DNA from: Helicobacteraceae bacterium
GTDB lineage: Bacteria > Campylobacterota > Campylobacteria > Campylobacterales > SZUA-545
Direction of reading: 5' to 3'
DNA: 56,159 nucleotides
Assembly: GCA_031288475.1 (NCBI GenBank)
Contig: JAITRJ010000010.1
Location: forward strand, 1 to 56,159
Shown here: piece after piece, positions 16,284-25,145 of the stretch
Layout of the letters: each line of letters opens with the position of its first letter
How positions within the stretch are numbered: the stretch's first letter is position 1
Position numbers and translations under genes: made by a program
The notes under the pieces: model-generated
Database searches by the model: none
The model's input: only the letters and a program-made list of their open reading frames with translations
What the model was told of the DNA's origin: nothing

Positions 16284-16418
16284 ATGAAGCCTAGAGAGAA
16301 AATCGTTTTGTACGCGTTGCTTTTCCTGGCGATGGCCGGGATTGTTTACTATTTTACAAACGTCTACGAACAGGCGGATTATCAACACCCGAAAGTCCGA
16401 GCGGGTTTAGTCAAGTAA
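16284..16418 (+). CDS. Tiny single-span membrane protein (44 residues)
   Basis: A short frame begins three bases after the fliW stop and encodes MKPREK, then a hydrophobic helix ('IVLYALLFLAMAGIVYYF'), then a polar tail ending 'RAGLVK'. Positive residues before the helix and the clean single span look like a real type II membrane micro-protein. There is no strong ribosome-binding site, so translation may be coupled to fliW. Its last eight bases overlap the end of the convergent DUF2156 gene. I do not recognise a family. Confidence 0.5.
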   Translation: MKPREKIVLYALLFLAMAGIVYYFTNVYEQADYQHPKVRAGLVK

Positions 16419-17289
16419 CGTTCACTCTGGCTTCAAACTTTTGCGCGAAGCCGATTGGGCGGTATGAGAGCTTCGCTCTCCTAAGCCCCTCAAGTCCCAA
16501 GTCCTCCTCTCGGTTGACGATTTGTTTATCCGCCCATTCGTGTTTCAGATGCGCCTGATTCAGCACCTGATAACTGCCTGGGTAACCTATGCCATCCGCC
16601 TTCTCCACGTGTATCACCACGCATTCACTTGAAAGCTCCTCGCCGATTGTAAGTCCCACGATCTGTCCCTCTGTACGCAAAATTCCGTAACTGCACGAAA
16701 AGCGCCCGTAGTCCTTCAGCAGTTCAACAATCCCTTCCCGTTCGCCGTTTACTTTATAAGCCGATCGATCAAACCAGCGGTTTATAAAGGCAATTGTCTC
16801 GCCGAGGTTCCGATTGTCCAGCCGCTCGTAACATACGCCATAAAGCGTTTCAAAGCGGTTTACAAAGTTCTTTTTCGCGTGATAGGCTTTGCCAGAAAGC
16901 GTTATCAGCGCCTGCGCGTCGTAAAGGTAGTCGTCATGATCGCCGTTATGGAAAAGCTCAAGCCGATTGCCTAAGATCTCCTTCAGCCTCTCCGCCTGCA
17001 CGGTTGTAAGCGCTCTGAAACAGAGCGGAATGTCTGTACTTTTACAGTGTTCGACCAGATGCCCGATCGCCGCTTCCGCGCTGCCGAGCGGAAAAAGAAA
17101 ACAGGGTGGTTTGCTGCTCTCCTGTTCTCCAATCACCATAAAATCCTTATACGCGGCGACCGAAATTTCCCTTCCAAACCGCCAAAGCCAGAGATTGACA
17201 AACGTGCGATCGGCAGTTTCCAATGTAGTTGATTTCAGGGCGTTATCAATAGCGTCTTTATGTTTCAGCGAAATAAGTTCAAAATTCAT
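16411..17289 (-). CDS. DUF2156 / phosphatidylglycerol lysyltransferase-like protein (second copy)
   Basis: 292 residues from the ATG at 17289, which has GGAG five bases upstream (a TTG at 17292 is the next alternative). It shares the layout of the 7279 protein: '[10 protein letters not shown]' near the start, '[19 protein letters not shown]' in the middle, '[20 protein letters not shown]' as acyl-CoA-like core, and '[18 protein letters not shown]' at the end. The family adopts a tandem GNAT fold. Substrate is unproven for soluble members. It stands alone on the minus strand between fliW and a chemoreceptor gene. Confidence 0.8.
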   Translation of the reverse strand: MNFELISLKHKDAIDNALKSTTLETADRTFVNLWLWRFGREISVAAYKDFMVIGEQESSKPPCFLFPLGSAEAAIGHLVEHCKSTDIPLCFRALTTVQAERLKEILGNRLELFHNGDHDDYLYDAQALITLSGKAYHAKKNFVNRFETLYGVCYERLDNRNLGETIAFINRWFDRSAYKVNGEREGIVELLKDYGRFSCSYGILRTEGQIVGLTIGEELSSECVVIHVEKADGIGYPGSYQVLNQAHLKHEWADKQIVNREEDLGLEGLRRAKLSYRPIGFAQKFEARVNVT

Positions 17290-17457
17290 CAAAACTCCGA
17301 AAAAGGAATAATTCTACCCAAAAGAGCATTGCTCTTGCTAAATAAACTTGTTTATCAGGCAATTTTAATCTTTACAGAAACTGTCAGCGTTTATGAAAAA
17401 ATACATATTTCAGAAAAAAAGGTCATAATGCATCAAATAAAAAATAGGAGAAATCAA

Positions 17458-19122
17458 ATGAATATCAAAACTAAACTTGTCATTGTTTTAGTGGTCAGCA
17501 TCGTCAGTATGATCGTCGTCGGTACAATCGGTATGTTTATAGCAAGCAGTAACGTCAAAGCTTTGGATAACATTGAAAAGGTACGCTTGGCGAAGATCGT
17601 AAAAATTACGGATTTCAGCCGCACAGTCGTTGATCTTAAACGGTATGCGTTCAGGATTTCCACTTTAAATCTGCTGCCGTACAATCAGCAGCTTTCAGGG
17701 CTGAAGACGACCACCGAGCAATACCGTACGCTGATCGAGAAGGCGCAAACATATATGCCGGATTACGAAAAGCTAGGCAGCTTTGATGGCAGCGTGCGCA
17801 CCGACTGGGACGCGATAAAAAGCGATTTTAACAAATGGATCGAACTTGACAAATCGTTTCTGAGAGAAATTGACTCGGCGCTGGTAAATCCGAGCGAAGC
17901 CGCGCTTAGAAGCCTTTTTGAGCGCATAGGCTTGGAAAATATGGACAACATAGCCGCTACAAACAAACTTGCGGACGAATTACAGAAGTTTGTCACCATC
18001 AACGAACGAATAGCGAGCGAAACCGTTTTTGCCGCCGAATCCCAGACTAACGCGATGCTCGCCGTCCTTGCTGTCGCTACGATTGCGATCATCTTTCTCG
18101 TCTTCTTTATGATCTATTCGCTTTACTCCTCAATCGTCAAACCTATAGGACGCGCCCGCGACGTGGTTGTTCAGGTGGCTGCCGAACAGAACTTGAAACT
18201 GCGCGTGGCACATAAGTCAAAAGACGAGATAGGCGAAATGGTAGCGGCGTTTGATCGTATGATGGAAAAGATACAGCAATCCGTACTGGCGATCAAAAAG
18301 AGCGTGAAAGAGGTGGACGACGAAGTGGAAAGTCTCAACAAAGCCGCTGAAACCGTAGCCGAAGGCTCTCAGGCTCAAAGCTCCGCAACTTCGTCTATGG
18401 CGGCAAGCGTGGAAGAGATGAGCGTAAGCATAAGTTCCGTATCAAGCAACGCTAGCGACGCGCAGAAGCTGGCTGGAGAGGCCGGAGAGGTAAGCGTTCA
18501 GGGCAGTCAGGTTATCGAAAAAACCGCGGACAAGATGAGCGCTATGGTCGAGGTTGTTACGCGGACATCTCAGGTTATTCAGGCGCTCGGAGAAGAATCC
18601 AGACAGATAAGCTCCGTTGTGCAGGTAATCAAGGATGTGGCGGATCAGACCAATCTATTGGCGCTCAACGCCGCGATCGAGGCAGCAAGAGCAGGCGATC
18701 AAGGCAGGGGTTTTGCGGTCGTGGCGGATGAGGTGAGAAAACTGGCTGAACGCACGGCTAAATCGATCGACGATATTACGGCTATGATCAACAAGATTCA
18801 GGCTTCCGCAAATGAGGCGGTGGAGGAGATGGACAAGGTTGTCCGTCAGGTGGAGCAGGGACAGAAGCTCACGCAGGAAGCGGGTGAAAAGATGCGCACG
18901 ATCAAAGATCAGTCGGTTAAGGTTTCGGAAGCGATTGACGAAATATCCAACGCCCTTAAAGAGCAAAGCCTCGCCGGGCAGGATATAGCCAAAAACGTAG
19001 AAAACATCGCTCAGATGACCGACAAAAACAGCGAAGCAGCCGCCGGAGCGAGCAACGGCGCTAAGCGGCTGGGCAGACTAGCGGGCGACGTAAACTCCAC
19101 TCTGGCGCAGTTTGAGGCGTAA
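17458..19122 (+). CDS. Methyl-accepting chemotaxis protein, periplasmic-sensing type
   Basis: 554 residues from the ATG with AGGAG seven bases upstream; the open frame extends further but the transmembrane start fits here. A first membrane helix (about 8-30) and a second (about 200-225) bracket a periplasmic domain of about 170 residues that looks helical, like a four-helix-bundle sensor. A HAMP segment follows ('[20 protein letters not shown]'), then the signalling hairpin, whose tip is '[20 protein letters not shown]' followed by '[18 protein letters not shown]'. That tip binds CheW and CheA. No ligand can be named. It ends 'STLAQFEA' without a CheR-tethering pentapeptide, and lies just before nrfHA. 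Confidence 0.93.
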   Translation: MNIKTKLVIVLVVSIVSMIVVGTIGMFIASSNVKALDNIEKVRLAKIVKITDFSRTVVDLKRYAFRISTLNLLPYNQQLSGLKTTTEQYRTLIEKAQTYMPDYEKLGSFDGSVRTDWDAIKSDFNKWIELDKSFLREIDSALVNPSEAALRSLFERIGLENMDNIAATNKLADELQKFVTINERIASETVFAAESQTNAMLAVLAVATIAIIFLVFFMIYSLYSSIVKPIGRARDVVVQVAAEQNLKLRVAHKSKDEIGEMVAAFDRMMEKIQQSVLAIKKSVKEVDDEVESLNKAAETVAEGSQAQSSATSSMAASVEEMSVSISSVSSNASDAQKLAGEAGEVSVQGSQVIEKTADKMSAMVEVVTRTSQVIQALGEESRQISSVVQVIKDVADQTNLLALNAAIEAARAGDQGRGFAVVADEVRKLAERTAKSIDDITAMINKIQASANEAVEEMDKVVRQVEQGQKLTQEAGEKMRTIKDQSVKVSEAIDEISNALKEQSLAGQDIAKNVENIAQMTDKNSEAAAGASNGAKRLGRLAGDVNSTLAQFEA

Positions 19123-19168
19123 TGAGGCTTGCGGCGGCCTCAATAACTATAAATTTCTTAATTTATAG
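19123..19168 (+). terminator. Two hairpins after the chemoreceptor gene
   Basis: TGAGGC/GCCTCA at 19123-19142 is followed by an A+T-rich hairpin, CTATAAAT-TTCTTA-ATTTATAG, at 19147-19168. They lie directly after the stop codon and before the nrfH promoter region, and probably mark the end of the receptor transcript. Confidence 0.5.
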
Positions 19169-19213
19169 AGCATTGTTTAATTTCCAATTTTTTTCAAACG
19201 CCGCAAATTTTGT

Positions 19214-19219
19214 TACAAT
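19214..19219 (+). promoter_or_regulatory. -10 element for nrfHA
   Basis: TACAAT lies 31 bases before the nrfH ATG, with T-rich sequence upstream and no clear -35 hexamer, the usual look of sigma70 promoters in Campylobacterota. I see no evident FNR or Crp palindrome beside it. Confidence 0.35.
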
Positions 19220-19249
19220 AAATTCGCCGGGCAAAAAAGGAGGTTGTAT

Positions 19250-19768
19250 ATGGAAAAACGCCGGCTACTGGCTGTGAGCGCGATGGCGACGTTTCTGATC
19301 GCTATCGGCACTTTTTTTTACCTGCTTAGCGTTTCGCGCGCGTTTAGCTATCTTTCGGACAGTTCGGCGTCCTGTATTAACTGCCACGTTATGAACACGC
19401 AGTACGCCACATGGGAACACAGCGCGCATCGTGAGGCGGCAAGCTGCGTTCAGTGTCATCTGCCCAGCGGAGGGTTTGACAAGTATTACGCAAAGGTAAA
19501 AGACGGGGTTAAGCATTCCGTCGCTTTCACGTTTGGCACGTATGATCAAACGATCAGGATCGGTACTGACGGAGAAGAGGTGGTACAACGGAACTGCATT
19601 GAGTGCCATTTGATATCCGCAAAGATACCGCCGCAAACAGCGCACAAATCCGAAGAAAGGGGCAGGCTTTGCTGGAGCTGTCATCGGGAAACTCCGCACG
19701 GAAGCGTGCGGGCTTTGAGCACAACACCTCAAAATCTTGGGGTTCAAATTATAAAAGAGAGGAAATAG
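19250..19768 (+). CDS. nrfH: Cytochrome c nitrite reductase small subunit NrfH
   Basis: 172 residues from the ATG with AAGGAGG six bases upstream (a TTG two codons earlier is less likely). An N-terminal membrane anchor (about residues 9-30) is followed by four haem-c motifs: CINCH, CVQCH, CIECH and CWSCH. NrfH belongs to the NapC/NirT family. It takes electrons from menaquinol and passes them to NrfA on the periplasmic side. nrfA follows four bases after its stop, so the pair is one operon, as in Wolinella and Campylobacter. Confidence 0.96.
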   Translation: MEKRRLLAVSAMATFLIAIGTFFYLLSVSRAFSYLSDSSASCINCHVMNTQYATWEHSAHREAASCVQCHLPSGGFDKYYAKVKDGVKHSVAFTFGTYDQTIRIGTDGEEVVQRNCIECHLISAKIPPQTAHKSEERGRLCWSCHRETPHGSVRALSTTPQNLGVQIIKERK

Positions 19769-19772
19769 AGCT

Positions 19773-21293
19773 ATGAAGCGTTACAAAATTTTACTGGCTG
19801 GATCGGTGTGTGTAATATTTCTGTTGGCTGCGCTTTCAGCCAATATCCAGGCTAAAGAAGAAGAGCGCAAGGCTCTGAACAAGACGGAGGCGGCGATTGA
19901 AAAACCGACGATTACCTCCGGGTGGCAACGTTACTTTCCACGTCAGTATGGAACGTGGAAACAGACGAAGAACAGCCGCGAACTTAACGATATGATCAAA
20001 AAGTGGCCCGCGCTCGCGATCGTCTGGGCAGGCTACCCATTTTCAAAGGATTACAATGCGCCGAGAGGACACTATTACGCGGTGCAGGACAACGTAAATA
20101 CGCTTCGCGTAGGCGCACCCAGCGAAAATGTTGACAGCCCGCTGCCTACCGCCTGTTGGACATGCAAATCGCCCGACGTGGTACGGCTGATGGAGACAAA
20201 CGGTGATCTGGACTTTTACACGGGCAAGTGGAATCGGTGGGGCGGCGAGACTGTAAACGCAATCGGCTGTTACGACTGCCACAAGACAAACAGCGGTCAG
20301 TTGAAAGTGGGAAGATCGTATCTTAACGCGGGGTTAACGGCGGTATCGCTACCAGTCTTTGAGCAATCGACCCATCAGGTAAAGCGAGATCTTGTATGCG
20401 CGCAATGTCACAGCGAGTACTACTTCCGCCCGACGCCAAACGGCGGGGCGACAGCGATGGTGGTTACTCTGCCTTGGAACGAGGGTCTCCGAGCGGAAGA
20501 TATGATGAAATACTACAACAACGGAAGCAACTTTCCAAACGGCAAGCCGTTTTCGGACTTTGAGAACAAACTTTCAAAAACCCAGGTTGTCAAAGCACAA
20601 CACCCCGATTATGAGTTGCATAAGACGGGTATTCACGCCCAAAAAGGCGTTGCGTGCGCCGACTGTCACATGCCGTATTTGCAGGAAGGTTCCGTTAAAT
20701 ACTCCGATCACAGCGTCGGTAATCCGCTTGATACAATAGAAAGAAGCTGTATTCCCTGCCACCGGGAGAGCGAGACAAAGATTTTGTCGATCCTGAAAGA
20801 AAAGTATGATCGCAAGGAAGTGCTATTTGGCATGGCTGTAAACAACCTTGCGGCGGCGCATCTGGAGGCGAAAATGGCGTGGGAAAGCGGGGCGAACGTC
20901 GAAGAGATGACGAAACCGCTCGGACTGATCCGCGAAGGGCAGTGGCTCTGGGACTATGCCGCGGCGAGCCATGGCGGATTTTTTCACGCGCCCGACGAAA
21001 CGCTCTTTGTCTTCGCCAAGGCAAATGATCTGGCGCAGCAGGCGCGGGTCGTTCTCAAAGAGGTTCTTGCCGCGCATGGCGTGAAAAACTACGCAGCGCC
21101 CGACTTTTCTACAAAAGAAAAAGCGCAGAAGCTTGCTGGCTGGGATATGACGTCTCTGATCGAAGATAAAAAGAGATTCAAGAAAACAATGGAACAAGAA
21201 TGGATCAAGCAGGCGAAGGAGAGCGGCATTCTGGATATGGAGATCCGCGACTATAAGGACGACGTTTCCTCGTACTACGGCAACGCAAAATAA
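19773..21293 (+). CDS. nrfA: Ammonia-forming cytochrome c nitrite reductase NrfA
   Basis: 506 residues with a signal peptide (about residues 6-27). Five haem sites are visible in order: CWTCK (about 127, the lysine-ligated active-site haem), CYDCH, CAQCH, CADCH and CIPCH. 'GVACADCHMPY' is the conserved region near haem 4. NrfA reduces nitrite by six electrons to ammonium in the periplasm, supporting respiration on nitrite and detoxifying NO. A ribosome-binding site (GAGGAAATAGAG) spans the four-base gap after nrfH. A strong hairpin directly follows the stop. Confidence 0.98.
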   Translation: MKRYKILLAGSVCVIFLLAALSANIQAKEEERKALNKTEAAIEKPTITSGWQRYFPRQYGTWKQTKNSRELNDMIKKWPALAIVWAGYPFSKDYNAPRGHYYAVQDNVNTLRVGAPSENVDSPLPTACWTCKSPDVVRLMETNGDLDFYTGKWNRWGGETVNAIGCYDCHKTNSGQLKVGRSYLNAGLTAVSLPVFEQSTHQVKRDLVCAQCHSEYYFRPTPNGGATAMVVTLPWNEGLRAEDMMKYYNNGSNFPNGKPFSDFENKLSKTQVVKAQHPDYELHKTGIHAQKGVACADCHMPYLQEGSVKYSDHSVGNPLDTIERSCIPCHRESETKILSILKEKYDRKEVLFGMAVNNLAAAHLEAKMAWESGANVEEMTKPLGLIREGQWLWDYAAASHGGFFHAPDETLFVFAKANDLAQQARVVLKEVLAAHGVKNYAAPDFSTKEKAQKLAGWDMTSLIEDKKRFKKTMEQEWIKQAKESGILDMEIRDYKDDVSSYYGNAK

Positions 21294-21328
21294 CCGCCGC
21301 TCCCCTGCATGGAGCAGCGGGCGGCGGT
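21293..21328 (+). terminator. Hairpin after nrfA
   Basis: ACCGCCGC pairs with GCGGCGGT, with TCC/GGA continuing the stem toward a small loop. It starts at the last base of the nrfA stop codon. No T-run follows. The rest of the gap to 21569 holds no gene I can support. Confidence 0.5.
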
Positions 21329-21569
21329 CATATACGTTTCCTTGCTAGAGCGGGCAGGCAGTCGTCGTTCCTGTCCGCGACCGCAAAGGAACGCGAGTTC
21401 AGCGCGTTCAGTTGATGCGAGCAAACGAAACGTCCGGCAATACGCAATGCATAATGATGGAAAGTCGCCGGATCGCTTCGCGGTCCGCGACAGTTTACAA
21501 TGACAAGGGACGCATCTTCCACACGCCGTTGAAATCGGCGATAATGGGGCTTAAGCGCCGCGTATAAAA

Positions 21570-22937
21570 TTAGACCTTGAATCTTGAAAGCTGCTCCTCA
21601 AGTTTTTTGGTTGACACCTGCATATTGGCGCTGATCTTTTCAATGTCTTCAACGGTCTTTTTATTTTCATTGGAAAGGTTGCTTACGTTTTTAACAAGCT
21701 CGGTTAGTTGCGAAATATCCGCCGCCGTCTCCCCGCTCTTTTCGGCTGAAACGCTGGCGATGTCGCTGGCGCTTTCCACGCCTTCCAGCGCGGCGCTGAG
21801 TTCGTCATCAACAACCTCCGCGAGAGTGCTTAACTCTTCCGCTTGCTTCGCGTTCAGCGCCATCTCTCCGCTCAAATCCTCGATCGTCTGCGTGATCACG
21901 CCGATTGTCGCGGCGCTTTCGTTCAAGCTTTTCTGCGTGCGTTCAGCCAGCTTTCGCACCTCGTCGGCGACAACTGCAAAGCCGCGCCCGTGTTCGCCCG
22001 CCCGCGCCGCTTCGATTGCCGCATTAAGCGCCAGAAGGTTGGTCTGATCGGCGATATCGCCGATCACGCTCAGCACGGCGCGAGCTTGCTGCGCATGTTC
22101 GACCAGCCGATCCAGCTGCTCGCCGAAACTGACGATATTTTGCGCCGTCGTTTTTGCTGCGTTTTCCAGATTGTTCATCTTTTCGCGCGCTTCTTTGGTG
22201 ATCCGCCGCGAGTTATTCAGAGCTTCCGCGCTAATAAGCAGCTGATCGTTCAGCCGTTTCAGTGTCTCCTGCGCCGCCTCGCCCTTTTCCTTTGAATTTA
22301 CGACAAGACGGAACTCCTCGTTTGTGCGCTCATTAATCGCGTTCGCGTTTGTTTGCAGAGCCTGAGCGATAGTGGCGTTTTCGTCCGCGTTAAGTTTTGC
22401 CCTGCTGATCGAAAAGTGCGTCGCTTCTAAAAAGGTGTTGATCGATTTAGCAGCTATGGCGATTTCGTCATTGCCTTCGGTAGCCAATCGTTTTGTCAGG
22501 TCAGAACCAAAGGAGTTGACCTCACCCAGCGTACGGAGGGATCGCAATATAGATAGCGCCACAATCAGAGCGGCGACCACTACAAAGAGTATGCCTAAAG
22601 CGCCCGCGACGATCATAAAAATACGAATGGCAAGCAGCCCCTCGTATTCTTCGGTGGCAAGCTTTTCGCCCCGTACGGCAAACTCCTCGTTTTCTTTTTT
22701 GATCTCGCCAAGCAACGCCTTGTTATCCGGATCGATTGCAAGCTGCTGCGCTCTGTCTATCTGATCCGTAAGCTTCTCCAGCGGCTTGATCGCCTCGTTA
22801 ATAAGTGTCTCGACAGAGTCTCCGCCATAAACGGTGCCGAATACGCCTACGACCGTCCCGACAAAAAGTTCGCCGCCGGCTATACACATCACAATAACAA
22901 AGCGCTGAAAAACGGTAAGCTTGGAAAGAATCGCCAT
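21570..22937 (-). CDS. Methyl-accepting chemotaxis protein, short periplasmic domain
   Basis: 455 residues from the ATG at 22937, preceded by GGAGGAGGG; the longer frame to 22955 has no such site. Two membrane helices (about 17-38 and 100-125) bracket only about 60 periplasmic residues, too few for a standard ligand-binding domain. The cytoplasmic part carries '[20 protein letters not shown]' and '[18 protein letters not shown]', the CheA/CheW-binding tip. The small sensor region suggests sensing of membrane or energy state, or a partner protein. It is divergent from flgI and shares the intergenic region 22938-23110. Confidence 0.9.
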   Translation of the reverse strand: MAILSKLTVFQRFVIVMCIAGGELFVGTVVGVFGTVYGGDSVETLINEAIKPLEKLTDQIDRAQQLAIDPDNKALLGEIKKENEEFAVRGEKLATEEYEGLLAIRIFMIVAGALGILFVVVAALIVALSILRSLRTLGEVNSFGSDLTKRLATEGNDEIAIAAKSINTFLEATHFSISRAKLNADENATIAQALQTNANAINERTNEEFRLVVNSKEKGEAAQETLKRLNDQLLISAEALNNSRRITKEAREKMNNLENAAKTTAQNIVSFGEQLDRLVEHAQQARAVLSVIGDIADQTNLLALNAAIEAARAGEHGRGFAVVADEVRKLAERTQKSLNESAATIGVITQTIEDLSGEMALNAKQAEELSTLAEVVDDELSAALEGVESASDIASVSAEKSGETAADISQLTELVKNVSNLSNENKKTVEDIEKISANMQVSTKKLEEQLSRFKV

Positions 22938-23018
22938 TAAACCCTCCTCCCGCATCTAAAAGTCGCCATTTTAATATAAAGTTATAAAAAACTGCGACCT
23001 GTGCCGCGCGACTTAAAC

Positions 23019-23032
23019 GGAACAATTTTTGC
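23019..23032 (+). promoter_or_regulatory. Sigma54-type promoter for the flgI operon
   Basis: GGAACAATTTTTGC has GG and GC exactly ten bases apart, with TTTTTGCT fitting the -12 element. Transcription would start near 23044, about 67 bases before the preferred flgI start. It is the third site of this form in the window, and it lies between the divergent chemoreceptor gene and flgI. Confidence 0.65.
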
Positions 23033-23110
23033 TCCACAGTTATTGTAAGGCGCGCCGAAACGACACGGCGGTCTGCTGACTTGATAAAAATGCGGATTAA
23101 AGGAGCAGGA

Positions 23111-24121
23111 GTGCAGACAAATCGCGGAATTACCGATCTTGATCGTTTTGAGAGTTTCGCGTGGCGGGTGATTGCGGCGCTTTTTTTGTTTCTCAGCGCC
23201 AACTCCCTTTTTGCCATACCGATCAAAGATATGACCAATATTCTTGGCGTGCGCGAAAATCAGCTTATCGGCTACGGCTTGGTTGTGGGGCTGAACGGCA
23301 CGGGCGATGGCACAACCAGTACCTTTACCACTCAAACGCTGGCAAACCTCCTCCAAAGCGTCAATATTAAGGTGAATCAGCGCGACATTACCAGTAAAAA
23401 CGCGGCGGCGGTAATGGTTACCGCTAAACTGGAGCCATTCGCCAGACAGGGAGATCGTGTTGATATTCAGGTCAGTTCCATAGGCGATGCTAAAAGTCTG
23501 CGCGGCGGTACGCTGCTGATGACTGGACTCAAAGGTCTTGACGGAAACATTTACGCCGTAGCGCAGGGAAGTGTTTCTGTAGGGCAGGGAGCGCTGGCAA
23601 ACAGCGGGCGGATACTAAACGGCGCGACGGTGGAACAGGAGGCTCGCTTCGATCTGTCCGGCAGGGAACAAACTGTGTTGAGTTTAAAGGAGAGTAATCT
23701 TGACAATGCAGTAGCTATTCAAAACCGCATAAACGAACACTTTAAAGCAAAGCTCGCGCTGGCGAACGATTCGCGCTCGATCTCCCTGAAAAGGCCCGAT
23801 AATGTCACGATGGTAGAGTTTCTTTCGGTTGTGGGCAATCTAGAGATATCTCCGGCGCGTAGCAACCTTGTAACGATCGATGAAAAAAGCGGCACGATCG
23901 TAGCCGGCTTGAATATAAGAGTGCTGCCGGTAGTGGTAACGCACGGCGCGATTACGATCAGCATTGACAGCGCTATGTCGCCCGATGGAACTCCGCTTTC
24001 GATTGCCAATGTCGCAGGCGCTTTGCAGCAGATGGGCGCGGGCGCGGCGGATACGATCGCGATCTTGCAGGCGCTTAAAAAAGCGGGGGCGATTGAAGCG
24101 GAACTGGAGGTGATCAACTGA
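23111..24121 (+). CDS. flgI: Flagellar P-ring protein FlgI
   Basis: 336 residues from a GTG with AAAGGAG five to six bases upstream; upstream TTG (23081) and ATG (23090) are in frame but lack this site. A signal peptide ends near 'SANSLFA', followed by the mature start 'IPIKDMTNILGVRENQLIGY' and 'GLVVGLNGTGDGTTSTFT', the most conserved part of FlgI. The end 'ADTIAILQALKKAGAIEAEL' is also standard. FlgI forms the P-ring around the rod in the peptidoglycan layer. Its TGA overlaps the ATG of flgJ by one base. Confidence 0.96.
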   Translation: MQTNRGITDLDRFESFAWRVIAALFLFLSANSLFAIPIKDMTNILGVRENQLIGYGLVVGLNGTGDGTTSTFTTQTLANLLQSVNIKVNQRDITSKNAAAVMVTAKLEPFARQGDRVDIQVSSIGDAKSLRGGTLLMTGLKGLDGNIYAVAQGSVSVGQGALANSGRILNGATVEQEARFDLSGREQTVLSLKESNLDNAVAIQNRINEHFKAKLALANDSRSISLKRPDNVTMVEFLSVVGNLEISPARSNLVTIDEKSGTIVAGLNIRVLPVVVTHGAITISIDSAMSPDGTPLSIANVAGALQQMGAGAADTIAILQALKKAGAIEAELEVIN

Positions 24122-24414
24122 TGCAAACGGTTGAAACGCTGCTGCCAAGAAACGCGATTTTGGACAATGTTATGACGCGTCCCGCCGAAACGAGTGAGAA
24201 GCTTAAGGAGCAGACGGACAACTTCGAGGCGCTTATTTTAAAGCAGATGCTTGACATTTCAATGCCCAACGGAAATTCGCTCTTCGGCGACAGCGCCGGA
24301 AGTGAAATTTACCGCTCAATGTACCATGAAGAATTGGCGAACGCGCTCTCTGGCGGCTTCGGTTACAGCGAACTGCTGTTTAATTTCCTGAGTGATAGAC
24401 TACAGAAAAAATGA
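24121..24414 (+). CDS. flgJ: Rod-binding protein FlgJ (N-terminal domain only)
   Basis: 97 residues. 'NFEALILKQMLDISMPNG' and 'YRSMYHEELANALSG' match the rod-capping domain of FlgJ. The muramidase domain of enterobacterial FlgJ is absent, as is normal in Campylobacterota. The protein acts in the periplasm to cap rod assembly. The start overlaps the flgI stop (TGATG). The sigma28-type promoter for flgM lies over its last codons. Confidence 0.88.
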   Translation: MQTVETLLPRNAILDNVMTRPAETSEKLKEQTDNFEALILKQMLDISMPNGNSLFGDSAGSEIYRSMYHEELANALSGGFGYSELLFNFLSDRLQKK

Positions 24415-24427
24415 CAGTCGCCGATTT
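24401..24427 (+). promoter_or_regulatory. Sigma28-type promoter for flgM
   Basis: TACA at 24401-24404 and GCCGATTT at 24420-24427 are exactly 15 bases apart, close to the sigma28 (FliA) consensus TAAA-N15-GCCGATAA. The start would fall near 24434, about 34 bases before the flgM ATG. The site overlaps the 3' end of flgJ. Sigma28 driving its own anti-sigma gene gives the usual negative loop. Confidence 0.6.
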
Positions 24428-24467
24428 AGTTGGGAAAGCGGGGAAAAGGCTTGATAAAGGATAACAA

Positions 24468-24659
24468 ATGGTAAACGCGGTTCAGACAACGGTGGTGAGC
24501 GGACTTAACGGTGTGTCGGCTAAAAGCGCCGGGCATAAGACCGAGAATATCGCCAAAACGGAAGACAGGGTGGAAGAGTTGAAAAAGCAGATCGAATTGG
24601 GAGAGTACAAGTTCGATCTTCAAAAAACGGCTGAAAAGGTTGCCGAAGCGCTTCTGTAA
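24468..24659 (+). CDS. flgM: Anti-sigma28 factor FlgM
   Basis: 63 residues, typical of the short FlgM proteins of this phylum. The C-terminal half 'RVEELKKQIELGEYKFDL' followed by 'QKTAEKVAEALL' is the sigma28-binding helical part. FlgM holds sigma28 inactive until the hook is complete, then is exported or released. It sits between flgJ and flgN as in Campylobacter jejuni. 'aaaggataacaaATG' provides the ribosome-binding site. Confidence 0.9.
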   Translation: MVNAVQTTVVSGLNGVSAKSAGHKTENIAKTEDRVEELKKQIELGEYKFDLQKTAEKVAEALL

Positions 24660-24710
24660 AAAGATCGCGCTTTTGCTCCTTTCAGCCTCTCGCAAATAAA
24701 GGAGCAGTTT

Positions 24711-25142
24711 ATGATAAGGGCGCATCTTCAAACTTCAATTGAAACAATCAACGAGCTAATCAAAACTACGCGTGAAGACTTACGCGATATAAAGGAAGCC
24801 AGACACGAGCCGCTTCTAAACCGCGTGAAATTGAAGGAGAAACTTATTGATTTCTTTACAGAAACGAAATATCAGCTTGATCGGGAGATACTTAACATAT
24901 ATGAAGCCAATCCGGACAAGCCGATCGGAGAGGTTTTAAACGAAGAAGAGCAGGAGCTTTTATCGACGTTGCGCGTGTCGCTGGAAACATTACGCGCCGA
25001 AAATAAACGGTTCGCGTCAATGGCGCTGGCAATCGGCGAATTTTACGCTTCGCTGTTAAATGCGATCCTGCCTGGCGAAAAAACAGGGTATGAAGCGGCC
25101 AGACTGCCAAAAACACCAAATTTTCTGCATATAAAAGGATAA
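24711..25142 (+). CDS. flgN: FlgN-like export chaperone
   Basis: 143 residues, almost all helical, with heptad-like spacing. 'LLNRVKLKEKLIDFFTETK' and the ending 'NFLHIKG' fit the FlgN family as found between flgM and flgK in Campylobacterota. FlgN escorts the hook-filament junction proteins FlgK and FlgL to the export gate in the cytoplasm. AAAGGAG lies before the ATG, and the stop is three bases before flgK. Sequence conservation in this family is low, so context weighs heavily in the call. Confidence 0.75.
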   Translation: MIRAHLQTSIETINELIKTTREDLRDIKEARHEPLLNRVKLKEKLIDFFTETKYQLDREILNIYEANPDKPIGEVLNEEEQELLSTLRVSLETLRAENKRFASMALAIGEFYASLLNAILPGEKTGYEAARLPKTPNFLHIKG

Positions 25143-25145
25143 AAA

